64,000 nucleotides of DNA from Plantago major (lineage: Eukaryota; Streptophyta; Magnoliopsida; Lamiales; Plantaginaceae), in assembly GCA_026545765.1 (NCBI GenBank), contig CM048844.1, forward strand, positions 60,932,545 to 60,996,544, in the 5' to 3' direction. Both the position numbers and the translations under genes were made by a program. Position 1 is the first letter of the stretch; each line of letters starts with the position of its first letter. A model generated the notes under the pieces. That model saw only the letters and a program-made list of their open reading frames with translations, searched no databases and had not been told where the DNA came from. Positions 20,837 to 33,200 of the stretch are shown piece after piece.

Positions 20837-21180
20837 CCCCTATCAGACTATAGAAAAAGAGGTATTAAGCGAGATAAGGGTCAAACGTGGAGGCTTAGGA
20901 TCAGGGTAAATTTTGTCGCTCGAATGTCGGATCCGAGGAGTCAAGTCCGGGTAGATTTCGTCGCTTGGATGTCGGATCCGGACTTCGAAAAATGATATAA
21001 TATCTTCCCGCTGCCACACTCCTTATAGAGAATAATTTCTTGGAGTTCCAATGTGATGTAACTTGGATCCGAATATTGTCTTTGCAGCAGTCCGAAGGTT
21101 GTTGTTCGTTTCGTGACGGAGCGGTCCATAAAATTGAAGAAAGTTGCACTTATTTTAATTAAAATAAGAGAACATGATGT
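20837..21180 (-). other. Gypsy B 3' non-coding internal region
   Basis: No gene is seen. Two copies of a roughly 40-bp unit (TTTTGTCGCTCGAATGTCGG type) follow each other at 20905-20985. The CGGATCC-rich style is shared with the gypsy A region 55.7-59.2 kb. Confidence 0.5.
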
Positions 21181-21635
21181 AGAACACTGTTTAGTGGGGA
21201 ACAATAATTTATTGTCCTGTAGTGAGAGTAGTGAGAGATAAAGAGGACAATATCTCATTTATCTCTTTCTTCTTCCTCTCGTGCTCTTCTTTAATCCACC
21301 GGCCACCATGTTTGGTTTCTTTTACAACACCATCACATCACCCTCTATTCACCTCTTCATTCAATAGGTTCAAATCCATCTTCATTAAATCAACCCAAAA
21401 ATCCTTTTCTCTATTTTTCTGATGCCTCATTCTCTTATTTCTCAAATCAATGTCCATGGAAGTTTTAACAGAGTTCCACTTCGATTGGATATCCTGTACA
21501 ACGGCTGAGCACATGATGAAGATTTGTTCAGGTACGTTTGCTCGTGTTTGAGTGGTGGCAAAGTTGGAGAGGCAGTGGGAGGCGAAGATGGGGAAGTTGG
21601 GAAGTTGGACGTTATTCCTGAGCATCTCTTCAGGC
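21181..21635 (-). other. Segment without gypsy homology, open on the minus strand
   Basis: The gypsy RNase H frame (minus strand, 21913-21338) passes from recognisable Tat sequence (SAKKAQFLADLLVDYP...RAKENGPEEM) at about 21640 into about 95 codons that match nothing in gypsy A at the same place. In gypsy A the second RNase H and integrase follow. Past the TGA at 21338 the same frame stays codon-like (VKETKHGGRWIKEEHERKKKE). It may be a captured piece of a host gene or a sequence from a different element. No domain is recognised. Confidence 0.5.
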
Positions 21636-21945
21636 CCATTTTCTTTGGCCCTTTCTCTTTCCGGGTTAGCCTTTGCCTGTGTGAGCATGACGTAGCTCAC
21701 GTCCACAGTCACGTCCTCCTGTGGACTTTCGGTCCCTTCTTCCGTTTCCTCCGGATAATCTACCAGTAAGTCAGCAAGGAATTGAGCCTTCTTGGCAGAT
21801 GGAGCTTGGTACCCGATATCATATTCACTTAGTCCGATCGCCCATTTGGATAAGCGTCCAGACTGATCCGACTTGTCTAGGACATGTTTGAGTGATTCAT
21901 TGGTGAGGACCACAATCTGATGAGATTTGAAGTAAGGCTTCAGTC
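21636..21945 (-). pseudogene. Gypsy B RNase H, distal part
   Basis: The frame reads VLTNESLKHVLDKSDQSGRLSKWAIGLSEYDIGYQ, the end of the gypsy RT-type RNase H. Its upstream half is at 37293-37890, on the other side of Copia II. Removing Copia II and one GCCGG restores a continuous reading frame (TARR-LKPYF across the junction, as in gypsy A). Confidence 0.9.
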
Positions 21946-21950
21946 GCCGG

Positions 21951-23371
21951 TGTTAGGAATATCTGTTAGTATTTTGATCACTCATCACATGTTCTTATCT
22001 TAGCCAGAAAGGTGATTAAGTACTCTTGGTTCACTTGAACATTGTAAAAGAGGAAATCACTGAGTATGATTAGTCTAGTAAATCTTGTATTAGGATTATA
22101 GGTCTCTGAGTGTAATTTTTATTTCCAGAAGACCATGAAGATCAATCCTAGCAATGGAACTTTTCTGAAGATTTGAAGACTGAAGATTGCACAAGATTTA
22201 TGAAGATATCAAGGTTTAGTCTAACTCAGAAAGACTATGTCCTTAATCCTTTCTTAAGTATATTTACTTACTTTTGAAATATGATTCTGGACACATGATA
22301 TCATGAGTATGGAGCATGCAAGCAATCAGAAAGGCTCATGTATCCGTTGAAGACTACAGGACAAGAAATAGTACAAGTGCATTAATTGCATCGGCAGAAA
22401 AGCCGCTGAAGCACAGTCCTCTCTGAGACATGAGACAAGGACTTCTGAGTACTCATTTCAAGATAAGTATGGACTGAATTTGAATTGTGTCTAACGGATA
22501 TCATTCCAACAACTCTCAAATTCATCTACATATATCACACACTTAGATGCTGAGAAACACACACCTTAGAACGCTCTATCTTGCAAACTTAACATCAAGC
22601 GAAGTAGTCTCTCAAGCACTCTACTACCCTTTCTGAAAGCTTTCTGTTGCTCGAAGAATCACTAGTAGTTCTAAGTTGTCCTAAACCTTAACAAGATATT
22701 GTTATTCGTGAAAGAGTTGAACTATCAGATACCCTTTCTGAAGCTCATTCTCCAGAACGGACATCAATTACTTGGGTCAGTAAAGAGCAGACTGCCATCC
22801 ACTGAACAAGTGTATTAAGTAGTCTTGTTCTATTAGGCTCTCTGAAAACATAACTGAAAAGTTATACGAGAAGCCTCTCTGACAAACCTTATAACCAACA
22901 CCATCAAGGCGTGGAGTAGAGGAAGTACTTGATTTGGGAAATCAAGGAATAACTCCAAGGTTATCTGAGTAGAGGAAATCGCTCTAGGAGTCGGGAATAA
23001 CTCAGGGGGAACATTTGGTTGGGAACCATTTGTTTAGGAATCTTAGAATAGGATTATTGTAAGGTGAACTCAATTATCTGTTCTAGTGAATTCTAGGTCT
23101 CAGAAAGACCGAAGTGGATTAGTTGGAGGATTACGCCACCTCCGGATACCACTATACTTGCTGTGTCATTTACCTTTCTGTATTTACATTTCAGCAAAGC
23201 ACACACACATACTTATTGTTTCTGCACTTACCTATCTTAAAGTCTTCCGCGCTCTGAATTTAAGTATGAGAAACCCCCAGGTTTCTAAGAAACTGTGTTT
23301 ATCGACAAAATTTGTAAAAGACTATTCACCCCCCCCTCTAGTCTTTTACATTGCCGTTATCTGGACCAACA
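21951..23371 (+). repeat. Copia II 5' LTR
   Basis: Starts TGTTAGGAATATC and ends GGACCAACA. Holds the leader hairpins (22921-23010), the GGAGG-ATTACGCC-ACCTCC hairpin near 23120-23145 and the 9-bp stem with a C8 loop near 23315-23350. A clear TATA box is not seen; 'ACATATATCAC' near 22530 is the best candidate. Confidence 0.95.
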
Positions 23372-23373
23372 AG

Positions 23374-23385
23374 TGGTATCAGAGT
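23374..23385 (+). promoter_or_regulatory. Primer-binding site of Copia II
   Basis: TGGTATCAGAGT, two bases after the LTR, complementary to initiator tRNA-Met except the last base (T for C). Confidence 0.93.
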
Positions 23386-23488
23386 AGGAGATTCACAAGC
23401 CTTCTGCACTGAACCTAGATCCCCAGATAGGTGAAGGAACTTTGTCCCTTTCTGAGGACTATATAATTTCTGTGTTAAGTGTGCAGGT

Positions 23489-25696
23489 ATGTCTCTGAGT
23501 GATGCACCCGTTCTGAAGCCAGAAAACTACGAGAAATGGAAAAACAACATGATGCTCCATCTGGAGGCCATTAGTGACGAGATGATCTATGTCATCAATG
23601 AAGGGCCTATCAAAATTAGACAACTCAAACAAGTTACAGAGGTGTCTGAAGGAAGAAAAGCCTCAGACAAGGAAGATGGAAGCGAGGATGCGGCTGCTAG
23701 TGATAGTGGTCGTGTTGCTCGTGGAAGCATTATGTATGAAGACAAGCCAAGAGAGCTCTGGACATTTGAACATGCCAAGAGACACAGATTGGATGGTCAA
23801 GCTTGTAATATCATCATCAGATCGACACCTGAGCACATACAGTGTAAACTATGGGGTGCTAAAACGGCAAAAGTTGCCTGGCAATTGATTGAAGAAATCT
23901 GTGCCGGAACTGAGAAAACCAAGGAAAACAAGTTCGAAGTTTTTATATTGAAGTTCCAAAACTTCAAACAAGGTCCCACTGAAACTCTGGAAGAACTTGA
24001 TTTCAGGTTTACTACTCTTATGAGTGATATGGCTGCACTTGGTGAAAGCAACAGATACTCCCAGCCAGAAAAGATTAAGACTATTGTCAGAAGTCTCAAT
24101 CACAACTGGGAGCACACTAAGTTCTTTTATTTCAACCAAGGGATGCCAAATATCACTCCAGTAGAGCTCTTCTCTCATCTTGCTACTGTAGACTATGAGA
24201 CAACTCAGAGAGAACAAACAGCTGAAAAGTTGCAAAGTGTTGCTCTAGTTTCTCAAGGTACTTCTGAAAAGAAGGATATCAAAGATGCATCTGAAGAAAA
24301 TGCTCTTGCAGTAAGACACATGAAGAAATTTGTGAGTCAAGAGATTGAGAGAAGAAAAGCTAAAGAAAAGCTGAAAAAGCATCTTGGCCCAAACTATCAT
24401 CAGTACAAGAACATACAAATGAACAACTCTCTGAAAACCCCCATTCAGAAAGGTGTTAGTACTGAAGCTGCAGAAATAGGAAATGATATCTGCTTCTATT
24501 GTCAAAAGCCTGGTCACTTCAAGAGAGATTGTCCTGCTTTAAACAAGCTCAAGACAGGTGACAAGAAGGACAGAAGAAATTTCAAGAGAAATCAAAGGGC
24601 CTTACTGACTGAAGAAAGGAAGAAGATTCAAATTCAACTTGATGCTCTAGACATTGAGATAGATTCTGAAGATGGAGATTCAGATGACTCAAACCTACCA
24701 TCACCAGAATTGTGTGGAATCACCCACGATGTAATCGACTTCGGCCTTAAGAAGAATGAAATGTGTGGAGTTGCTGAGATTGCTGATCTAGATATCTCCA
24801 ACATTGAAATATGTCTTATGGCTGATGAGGTAACTAACAATTCACAATTTCTGTACTATGAGAGTGATGATGGAATTGAGGATCTGGAGTTGGTCAAGAG
24901 TGAATTGGATCGTTATGAGAAAGAATTTCTGGAAGCACAATCCAAAACCAGAATTCTAGAGGAAAGCAAAGAAACTCTTGAAAAAGAGGTTTCTGAGCTA
25001 ACCAGAGTATCTGAGAACAAGAACGCTGAAATAGCCTTTCTGAAAGCTCAGATATCTGAGAATGAAAATTCTGACAAACAAGCCTAGGATGAACTTAATA
25101 AGAAAATGATGAAGCTGCTTTCTGAGAATGAAGAACTCAGAAAGAAAGAGCTATCCTTCCAATCTTATGCAAAGGCTAGTGACACTCTCACTGAGGTTCA
25201 ATCCTATCTGAGAGATCCCTCTGAGAAAGGTGGACTTGGACTTGATGAACAATCAAGTAATTCATCTCCTCTGAAGAAGAGTGATGAAAGGTTGACCTTT
25301 GTAAAAAGTCAACAGAATGATTCTTCAACCACCTATAGCATTGGTCAGAAAGCTAGGGTAGTTGACAAAGGAAAAGGAGTTGCAACCCAGCCTTTGAAAG
25401 AACAACAAGTTCACAAGAAACATGTGGATAAGGTTTCTGAAAAGAAACAACCTCAGATATGCAACCATCCACATTGCTGCATTACTAGGAAGGGAAGAAT
25501 TGCTGGAATAGGCAAATTCTCTACTGTACCATTTTATGAAAATAAAGATGGTGCAGAAACTAGTAAGGCTTCTGAAGAGCGCATTCAGAATGCCAAAGGT
25601 GTTCGAAATGGCATTGGCTATCGTGCTATTCGAAAGGTCCTTCTGCAACAATATAAGGAAGGACAAGAACAATGGCGCAAGGCTGATATTGCGTAA
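23489..25696 (+). pseudogene. Copia II gag, one in-frame-size break
   Basis: 532 codons (23489-25087) from MSLSDAP. Residues 1-60 hold the PENYEKWKNNM block typical of copia gag; residues about 90-250 are the UBN2-like capsid region (STPEHIQCKLWGAK, FSHLATVDYE). An intact C-x2-C-x4-H-x4-C zinc knuckle lies at residues 335-349 (CFYCQKPGHFKRDC). The rest is acidic and coiled-coil-like. A TAG at 25085-25087 stops the frame; the gag-like sequence resumes at 25106-25696. Gag packages the RNA in the virus-like particle. Confidence 0.93.
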
Positions 25697-25698
25697 CA

Positions 25699-26217
25699 AT
25701 GAAGTGGAAGAAATCTCAAGCCACCGAAAAAGCTGAATGCCGAGCTAGAAGGAACTGGCGAAAGGCTAAGTTTTTGAAAAGCAACCCCGTAAACCTGTGG
25801 TCCGAGAAAGCACCAAAGGGAACACATAGAAACACCCCAAGAAGGAAGATTGAGATCAAAATTACTGATTTTATTGCATCTCCTTCTGATCAAGTTAGAC
25901 AAAAACAAACTCCCAATAAATTCACTAAAATGTGGATTCCTACTGGAAGAATGTTTAGTCTAAGTGGTTCTATCTCTGAGGCAAGAACCTAACTCCTGTT
26001 TCCTGTTTTGTGCAGAACGCCTCTTGGACTAAGGCTCAATGGCTATTTGATAGTGGATGCGAAAGCACAACAGGAGACAAAGCAACCGTCAACTACAAAG
26101 ATTGCAACACTAGACCGGACATCGATTTCTTTGGAGGAGAATTAAATCCTCTACGGGATCTCGCAACGCGTCAAATTAGGATCATTAACAATCACTGACG
26201 TATTACATGTTAAAGGT
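25699..26217 (+). pseudogene. Copia II gag-protease junction (decayed)
   Basis: Open pieces (25699-25992 and 26010-26198) include the FTKMWIPTGRM block that precedes the protease in SIRE-type elements and the catalytic WLFDSGC motif (Asp codon 26049-26051). The GDKA box follows. The frame then fails before the YVLHVKGLKFNLFS region. The aspartic protease would cut the polyprotein. Confidence 0.75.
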
Positions 26218-27345
26218 TTGAAATTTAATCTATTTAGCATGAGCCAGTTTGCAGACAAGGGATTCACTGTGAAATTCAAAGCAAAGTATTGCAAACTTAT
26301 AGACAATGAGTCAAAGCAGACAGTCTTGGTTGCTCGGCGAAAAGGTAGTCTTTGTGTTGCCGATTGGGCATCTGCCACAACTGAAGAATGTCTCATGGTG
26401 AGTCAATCAGGTCACACAGAAGAGCACTGGTTATGGCACAAAAGAATGAGTCACTTGAATTTCAAAACTCTGAACAAACTTGCTAAGAAAGAGTTAGTGG
26501 TTGGTCTTCCCAAAACATCTTTCAGAAAGGATGGTATCTGTTCTGCCTGTCAGATGGGGAAACAATCCAATATCTCTTTCAAGACCAAAACCAGACACTC
26601 TAGTGTTAGACCACTACAACTATTACACATGGATCTTTTTGAATCATTGGTAACTAGTTATGCAGGAAAGCTGTATGGTCTGGTTGTTGTAGATGACTTC
26701 TCAAGATTCACTTAGGTTGTCTTTCTGAAGCACAAATCTGATGCTAGGGTGGAGATACCAAATTTGCTGAATAAGCTTGAAGTCATGAAAAATGACAAAG
26801 TATCTGCAATCAGAACAGACCATGGTACTGAGTTTGTCAACCAGTACATAAAGGAGTTTTGTACCAGCAAAGGTATACAACACAAACTTTCCTCTGTGAG
26901 AACACCACAACAAAATGGTGTTGTAGAAAGGAAAAATAGAACCCTTAAAGAAGCAGCAAGGACAATGCTAGCTGACACTGAAATAAGTGATGTTTATTGT
27001 GTTGAGGCTGTAAACACAGCATGCCACACTCAGAACAGATGTTTGATAAACAAACACCATGACAAGACCCCATATGAACTTTTGGTTGGTAGACCCCCTA
27101 ATATCAAACATCTGAAAGTGTTTGGTTGTAGATGTTTTGTTCTTAACAATGGAAAAGAGTATCTAAGAACATTTCAACGAAAGGCAGATGAAGGTGTGTT
27201 TCTTGGTTATTCTATGAATAGCAAAGATACAGAGTTTACAACAAAAGAACAAAGAAGATTGAAGAATCAGTTCATGTTGTATTCTATGAAGGAAGCAAGA
27301 AAACACCCCTTGCTGATGAACTCTCAGAAAGATTCAAGGAACTAA
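26218..27345 (+). pseudogene. Copia II integrase (one TAG)
   Basis: Begins with LKFNLFSMSQ and holds the zinc domain H-x4-H (HWLWHKRMSH) and C-x2-C (CSACQMGK). A TAG at 26713-26715 replaces the Trp codon seen in Copia I (FSRFTW), a G-to-A change. The core continues in frame 26749-27345 with D (HMDLFES), D (RTDHGTEF) and E (NGVVERKNR), then the GRPPNIKHLKVFGCRCF block. Apart from the stop this is close to complete. Confidence 0.93.
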
Positions 27346-28475
27346 TGATAAAGGATTCTGAAGAAGAACCCTCAGAAAGGAAAAACATCATTGTGGAAAG
27401 GGAGGATGACTCTGACGAAGAAAAGCATGAAATGCCTAGTAACAACCAGATGATTCTCAGACATGATGAAGAATTTCCTATGAGAATTCCAGAAATGGAA
27501 ACTGAAGATGTTCATCAGTGAGCTAACTCTGGAAATGACCTCTCTGACCGGCATGTCCCAGAAAGCTCTCACACTGAGCAAGTGTCAGACATTCACCGTC
27601 CCTTTGAGGTGCAAGATGTCACAGATACTGAAGAAGTATCAAGTCATAATCATAGCGATTCACATTCAGATCACATAGATGTTGACCCTACTAGCCCTAA
27701 ACCCATAATGAGATGGATCAAGGATCATCCTGCAAAAGATGTGATTGGACTAATCAATCAAGGTGTTAGGACTAGGAGAGCAATAGCTGAAAATGCTAAC
27801 TCTCTCTTTGGATGTTTCATCTCAAACATTGAACCTAAAACTGTAGAAGAAGCATTAAGAGACCAAGACTGGATCTCTGCAATGCAAGAAGAGTTGGATC
27901 AGTTTGAGAGAAACAAAGTCTGGAAACTAGTTCCATTTGTAGAAGGAATATCTGTGATTGGAACTAAGTGGGTTTTCAGAAACAAGATGAATGAATCTGG
28001 TGAAATAACCAGAAACAAAGCAAGGTTGGGTGCCAAGGGATTCACCCAGACTGAAGGTTTAGATTTTGATGAGTCATATGCACCAGTTGCCAGATTGGAT
28101 GCAATAAGACTCTTTCTGGCCTTTGCAGCTCATAAAGACTTTAAAGTTTATCAGATGGATGTCAAGAGTTCATTCTTGAATGGTGAACTTGTTGAGGAAG
28201 TCTATGTTGAACAACCACCTGGCTTTGAAGTTTCCTCAGAAAGTAGAATGGTCTATAAGCTACAGAAAGCTCTATATGGACTGAAACAGGCTCCAAGAGC
28301 ATGGTATGAAACTTTGGCCAAACACCTTCTGGAAAGTGGTTTCAAGAAAGGTGAAGTTGATAAAACTTTATTTACTATAAAGTGGTTCTGGAAACTACTC
28401 TTAGTTCAAGTATATGTTGATGACATTATATTTGGATCTAAGGACAAGTAACTTTGTGATGACTTTGCAAATCTC
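27346..28475 (+). pseudogene. Copia II reverse transcriptase (broken by stops)
   Basis: An acidic linker (27346-27581, interrupted by a TGA) leads into the RT. The main frame 27582-28451 holds [37 protein letters not shown] and the YVDD active site at 28413-28424. TAA at 28449-28451 replaces a Gln codon (Copia I has KDKQLC), a C-to-T change. The frame resumes at once. Confidence 0.94.
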
Positions 28476-29366
28476 ATGAAAAGTAAGTTTGAGATGAGCA
28501 TGATGGCAGAATTGAACTATTTCCTAGGATTGCAAGTCAAGCAACTCAATGATGGAATATTCATTAGTCAGACAAAGTTTGCAACAGACATGCTCACAAA
28601 GTTCAATCTTAAGCCTTCTAAAAAGAATTCTAAGATACCTATGAGCATAGGAACCAAGATGACGTATAATGAATCAGATAAGAGTGTTGATGAACACAAG
28701 TATACGAAATTGATAGGTTCACTACTTTACCTTACTGCAAGCAGAACTGATATTCAATATGCAGTTGGTGTGTGTGCTAGATTTCAAACAAATCCAATGC
28801 AATCACACTACAACATTGCTATGAAAATATTAAGGTATGTGAAAGGTACAGTAGATGTAGGTTTGTGGTATCCTAAAGAAAGTGGATTGAGTTTGGCTGG
28901 TTACTCAGATGCTAATTATGCTGGATCAATGCTTGATAGGAAAAGCACCTCAGGAACTTGTCAGTTTCTGGGAACTAGACTTATCTCATGGTTTAGCAAA
29001 AAGCAAAACTCAATTGCAACTTCTACCACAGAGGCTGAATATATTGCTTCTGGTTGTTGTGCAACACAAATTCTGTGGATTCAACAACAACTCAGAGATT
29101 ATGGACTCAATTAAGAGAAAACTCCCATTTTCTGTGATAACACAAGTGCTATCGCAATCACACAGAACCACATGTTCCATGCCAGAACAAAGCACATTGA
29201 TGTTAGACACCACTTCATCAGAGACCATGTTGAGAAAGGAAATATAGAGATACTCAAGATTGGCACAGAAGACCAACTTGCAGATATCTTCACCAAGCCC
29301 CTACAAGAAAGCCAGTTCTTGACCTTAAGACATAATCTTGGTTTAGTGGAGATGCCTATGGACTGA
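28476..29366 (+). pseudogene. Copia II RT C-terminus and RNase H (one TAA)
   Basis: Continues YFLGLQVKQ and LYLTASRTDIQYAV, then the RNase H with SDANYAGS, STTEAEYIAS, IFCDNTSAI and KHIDVRHH, ending DQLADIFTKPL. A TAA at 29112-29114 divides it where Copia I reads DENK. Last stop at 29364-29366. Confidence 0.93.
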
Positions 29367-30284
29367 AAAATGTCCTGAATCTCTAAAGTCTGAGTAAGTG
29401 AGGTAGAAAAGAAGTAGGCCTCTGAGAACATGTTCTCAGAAAGCCAAGTTGATAAGAAGTGATGCAAAGGTTTCTGAGTAGCAACACTCAGAAGGGCAAA
29501 ATAGTTCTGGAATGGGTATCCAGAAAGGCAAAGGTTGGTACACACTCAATAAGTAAATAAGACTAGAACTTACTTACTGAGAGTGGGTCAAATACATTCA
29601 AACAACTGAAGTTTCTGACACTTGAATTCAGAAAGCTATTTAGTCATAAAGAGAAAAGGCACACAAAGCCCGAAAAGTATAAGTACCGAAAGTCAAACAT
29701 GTCTAATGTCTCGTATTTTTGCCATTTTTATGATAAACAATATAAAGATAAGGACTTGACACTCAGAATGATAAGTTCAAACGATTGAGTGTTCTTACTC
29801 TTTACTAAGTGACATAATGGATGTAACTTGTTAAAAATCCATCAAGTCGGCACAATACCATTTGTTGATTGATATCATTACAAGATATTCAATATAAGGC
29901 CTTGATGAATAATGTTTGATCTCAATGGTTGAGATTAAAACAAAGCAAGTAATGTCTGTTGAGAAATGCAGACATGGCCCACTACGCATTTAATGAAGTA
30001 CAAAGGACGTACCACAAAAGACACGCATTCATATTTAGTTGTATGTATGTTGTATCTATGTACATTTTGTCTGATATATATATAGGATTTGGGCAAAAGA
30101 CAAATACTTTTACCAATTCCGAAATTTCAAACTTGCATCAAAACAGCAAAATCTCTCAAGATTTATGCAAAACCCCCTCTGCAAACTCAACTTCTTGTGC
30201 TTAGTCTTCTGAAAAGATAGACTAATCTCGATTAATTGTGCAAAATTCATCTGAAAAACACTCACTCAAAACTCTATATAAGAG
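29367..30284 (+). other. Spacer between pol and X1 in Copia II
   Basis: AT-rich, no gene seen. It ends in CTATATAAGAG directly before the X1 ATG. A pyrimidine-poor, A-rich leader precedes that. It may carry the signals for making an X1 message, since X1 is not fused to pol. Confidence 0.55.
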
Positions 30285-33200
30285 ATGGCACCCAAGAAGA
30301 TGACCAAAAAGAACCCTAAGGTTGCATCATCTACTCCTGCTGAAAAGCAAGGAGGAAAGGAACTTAAGGTGTTGAATAAATGCCTTCTGGGAAAGTTCAC
30401 TCCATCGGACTAGAACCCTAACCACAAAATGGATTGGGGAGCTTTTCTGGTGATGAGGTATGTACCAGCATTTATACCTTCAAGACCAGAAAGGAAACTG
30501 ATATTGGGGATGCTGAAGAATTCCCATATCTACAAGCTTCTATCTGCTGCACCCAGTGGACTATCCACACTGGATGTACTGGAGTTCTATAACAAATCCA
30601 AAATCTTCACAAATGTTGTGAATGATGAAGAAGAGAAATACATGCAGACTGAAGTCCAATGACAAGAAATTGTTCTAGACTGCAAGACTTTCTGCAAGAT
30701 ATTCCGATTGAAAAATCGAGGAACAATTGAAGACATCAACATCAAGGATGCTTCCATGATTCAAGGCGTCAAAGAGCTATTTGAAGCAATCCAGTTAGAA
30801 AATGCAAAGGGTTGCCCAGGAGACTTTATTCTGAAAGCCATCAGAACTAGTCATCTCCAGAAACACTGGAGTACTTTAGCTCTTATTCTGGCCCGTTGCT
30901 TTGATGGCAACAAAGGTGGAGTAGACCAGATAAGCATGGAGAGATGGATGATGATGCATCTTCTGAACAAGAAGCATGAAGGGCAGGAAACCCACTTCAA
31001 TTGGGGGAAGTACGCCTTCAACGAATTCCTTGGACATATTGAGGAATTTGAGCCCAAAATCATCAATGGCCTTGCTGAGCCAAAGGCCAATATGCACTTT
31101 GGTCTCAGAATCTGTTACATTCTGGAAACAATGGGAATCACTCTCAGTGAGAAACAAGAAATCCCAGTCACCAACTCCCTTTTCAGACACGCCTTTAAAG
31201 AAAAGGAGAAACTTCTTGCTTGAACGCACTTTTCGGAAAAGCGTAAGAAGAAGAAACTGCACAGAAAGGTGAGGAGGTCTCTGAGCAAGCTCAAGCTAAA
31301 CCTCCAGTTGCCAAGAGAAAGAGGACTCAAAGCAAAAGAGCCTCCAAGTCCCTAAGCATACAAGAGGCACAACCTTCTGGAGACAAGGTCTCAGAAGATG
31401 TTGGATGCCCAGAAAGGCAACTCCAGAATGCTCCAAGAATCCTGAACGCATCGCTCAGAACTCTCCGGAGATGATAGAAATATCATAGATGGGTGCGCAA
31501 TCTGAGAATAGTGATTACGAGGATGATGAAGTACTTGCAAAAGTACTCAAAAGATTCAAGTATGAGACCCATGGAGGAGCATCAAGCTCAGCTCTTGAGA
31601 GACAAGAGCCCTACTTGGCAGGAAGAAGAAGGCTGGGTGAGGAAGATAGAATCTGGAAGATCGACATTGCTTCCACATTCACAATGCCAAGACTTAATGT
31701 TCTTTGAAGAAAATCCTGTTTTAACACAGGTTCCTCAACCTTCTGAGAAAGCTAAACTCTCAGAAAGGGATCAAACTGAGATGGAGACTCAGAATGATAC
31801 TGCAGAGGAGAACAACAATGAGCACAGAGAGACTATGGAATCACCACAAGTCCAAGAGATCAATGATCAGCCTGACTCTATTCAAGTAACAAAGATGGTT
31901 TGTAATTAACTTGTGACCATAGGTATATGTTAACCAGTTATTCATAAGCTTTGTTTGTTACAGGGCAATTTAGAGGCAATCTTTCAGGGGGAAGAAAACT
32001 TGTCCACCCCTTTGAATCAAGAAGAGGTTCCTCCAACCTCAGAACATCAAGAAGAGCCTATCCCACAGGTAGCAAAGTTATCTTTGAACAAGAAATAACT
32101 AACTAAAAATGCTCTTATCTTATGTTCTAAACTTCTTAATGTTTCTTCTTAGGCTCCAACTGAGGAAGTAGTGGTGGTGGAACTAACACCCCAAAACCAA
32201 GAGATTCCAGTGGCTGAAAATCTCTCTGAGGAAGTATTTACTGAGCCTTCTTCTGAGAAGGTAAGTAATCAGTAATAGTCTTCTTCACGAATGCTCTGGA
32301 AAACCCACTACTAAATCTTTTATGTTTGTTCTTACAGGCTCAGTCAGAAGAACACTTGGTAGGAAAGACTGTGGTCTTATCTCCTCCAAAAGAAACTGGC
32401 AATGCTGAAGAAGTAGAGTCAGCAGAAAATGTTCCAGAAACCTACAAGGTTTCTGAGAAAGATGCCACTGAGCTTCCTCACTTGGAAGTAAGTGAAGTCT
32501 CAGAAAGCATTTTTCCACTTATCTTTTATGTTAACAGTTTCTAAACATATTTGATTTTAATTCTCAGGTTCTAGCAGAAAGAAGGGTTGATGAGGACCAG
32601 ACTTCTCCTCACAGCAAGGTATCTGAGGCCTCTGTGCCCAAACAAGTAGAAGCCCAAGCAGATGAGCCTAGTGTTTATACACAGGTATGCTCAGAAAGCT
32701 TACTTTTGCACACAGATACTAACACAAGTGGTTTGAACAAAACTAACTTGATCCCTTTCTTTCAGGCTCGAAGTCTAGTGCCAGTTGATTTACTCAAGGC
32801 TTTCCAGAAGCACACTTTAAAGAAACATCTCAAGTGCTTCAGACAATGAGGTAAACTTCGTAAAGGTGACCTTCGAATTAGCGAGTAATCGACGTCCCAG
32901 AAAAGAGAGCAATCGCCTTCAATCTGGAAGATTATATCCATGCATTGTTCCCCACAGAGTCCTACTCTTTTGCCACTCTGATGAATGAAGACTTCATTCA
33001 TGAAGTAGCACAAAGACTTATAGCAGATTTCAAGTCTGCGGATGCTCAAACCCAAGAGCAGATGGTTACCCATCCTGCCTTGCCCAGCAAGCTCACTACT
33101 TATCCTACTGAACAAGAAGAAGTTAATGGGAGGATGATTACATTCCCAAATGTGATCAACCTGGTTTCAGAAGATGACGAGGAGACGGACGAAAATGATT

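Noticed and set aside
21222..21422. Plus-strand frame of 66 codons rich in Ser and Phe
   Set aside because: It opposes the minus-strand frame in the same place, has no domain, and fits low-complexity pyrimidine-rich text.
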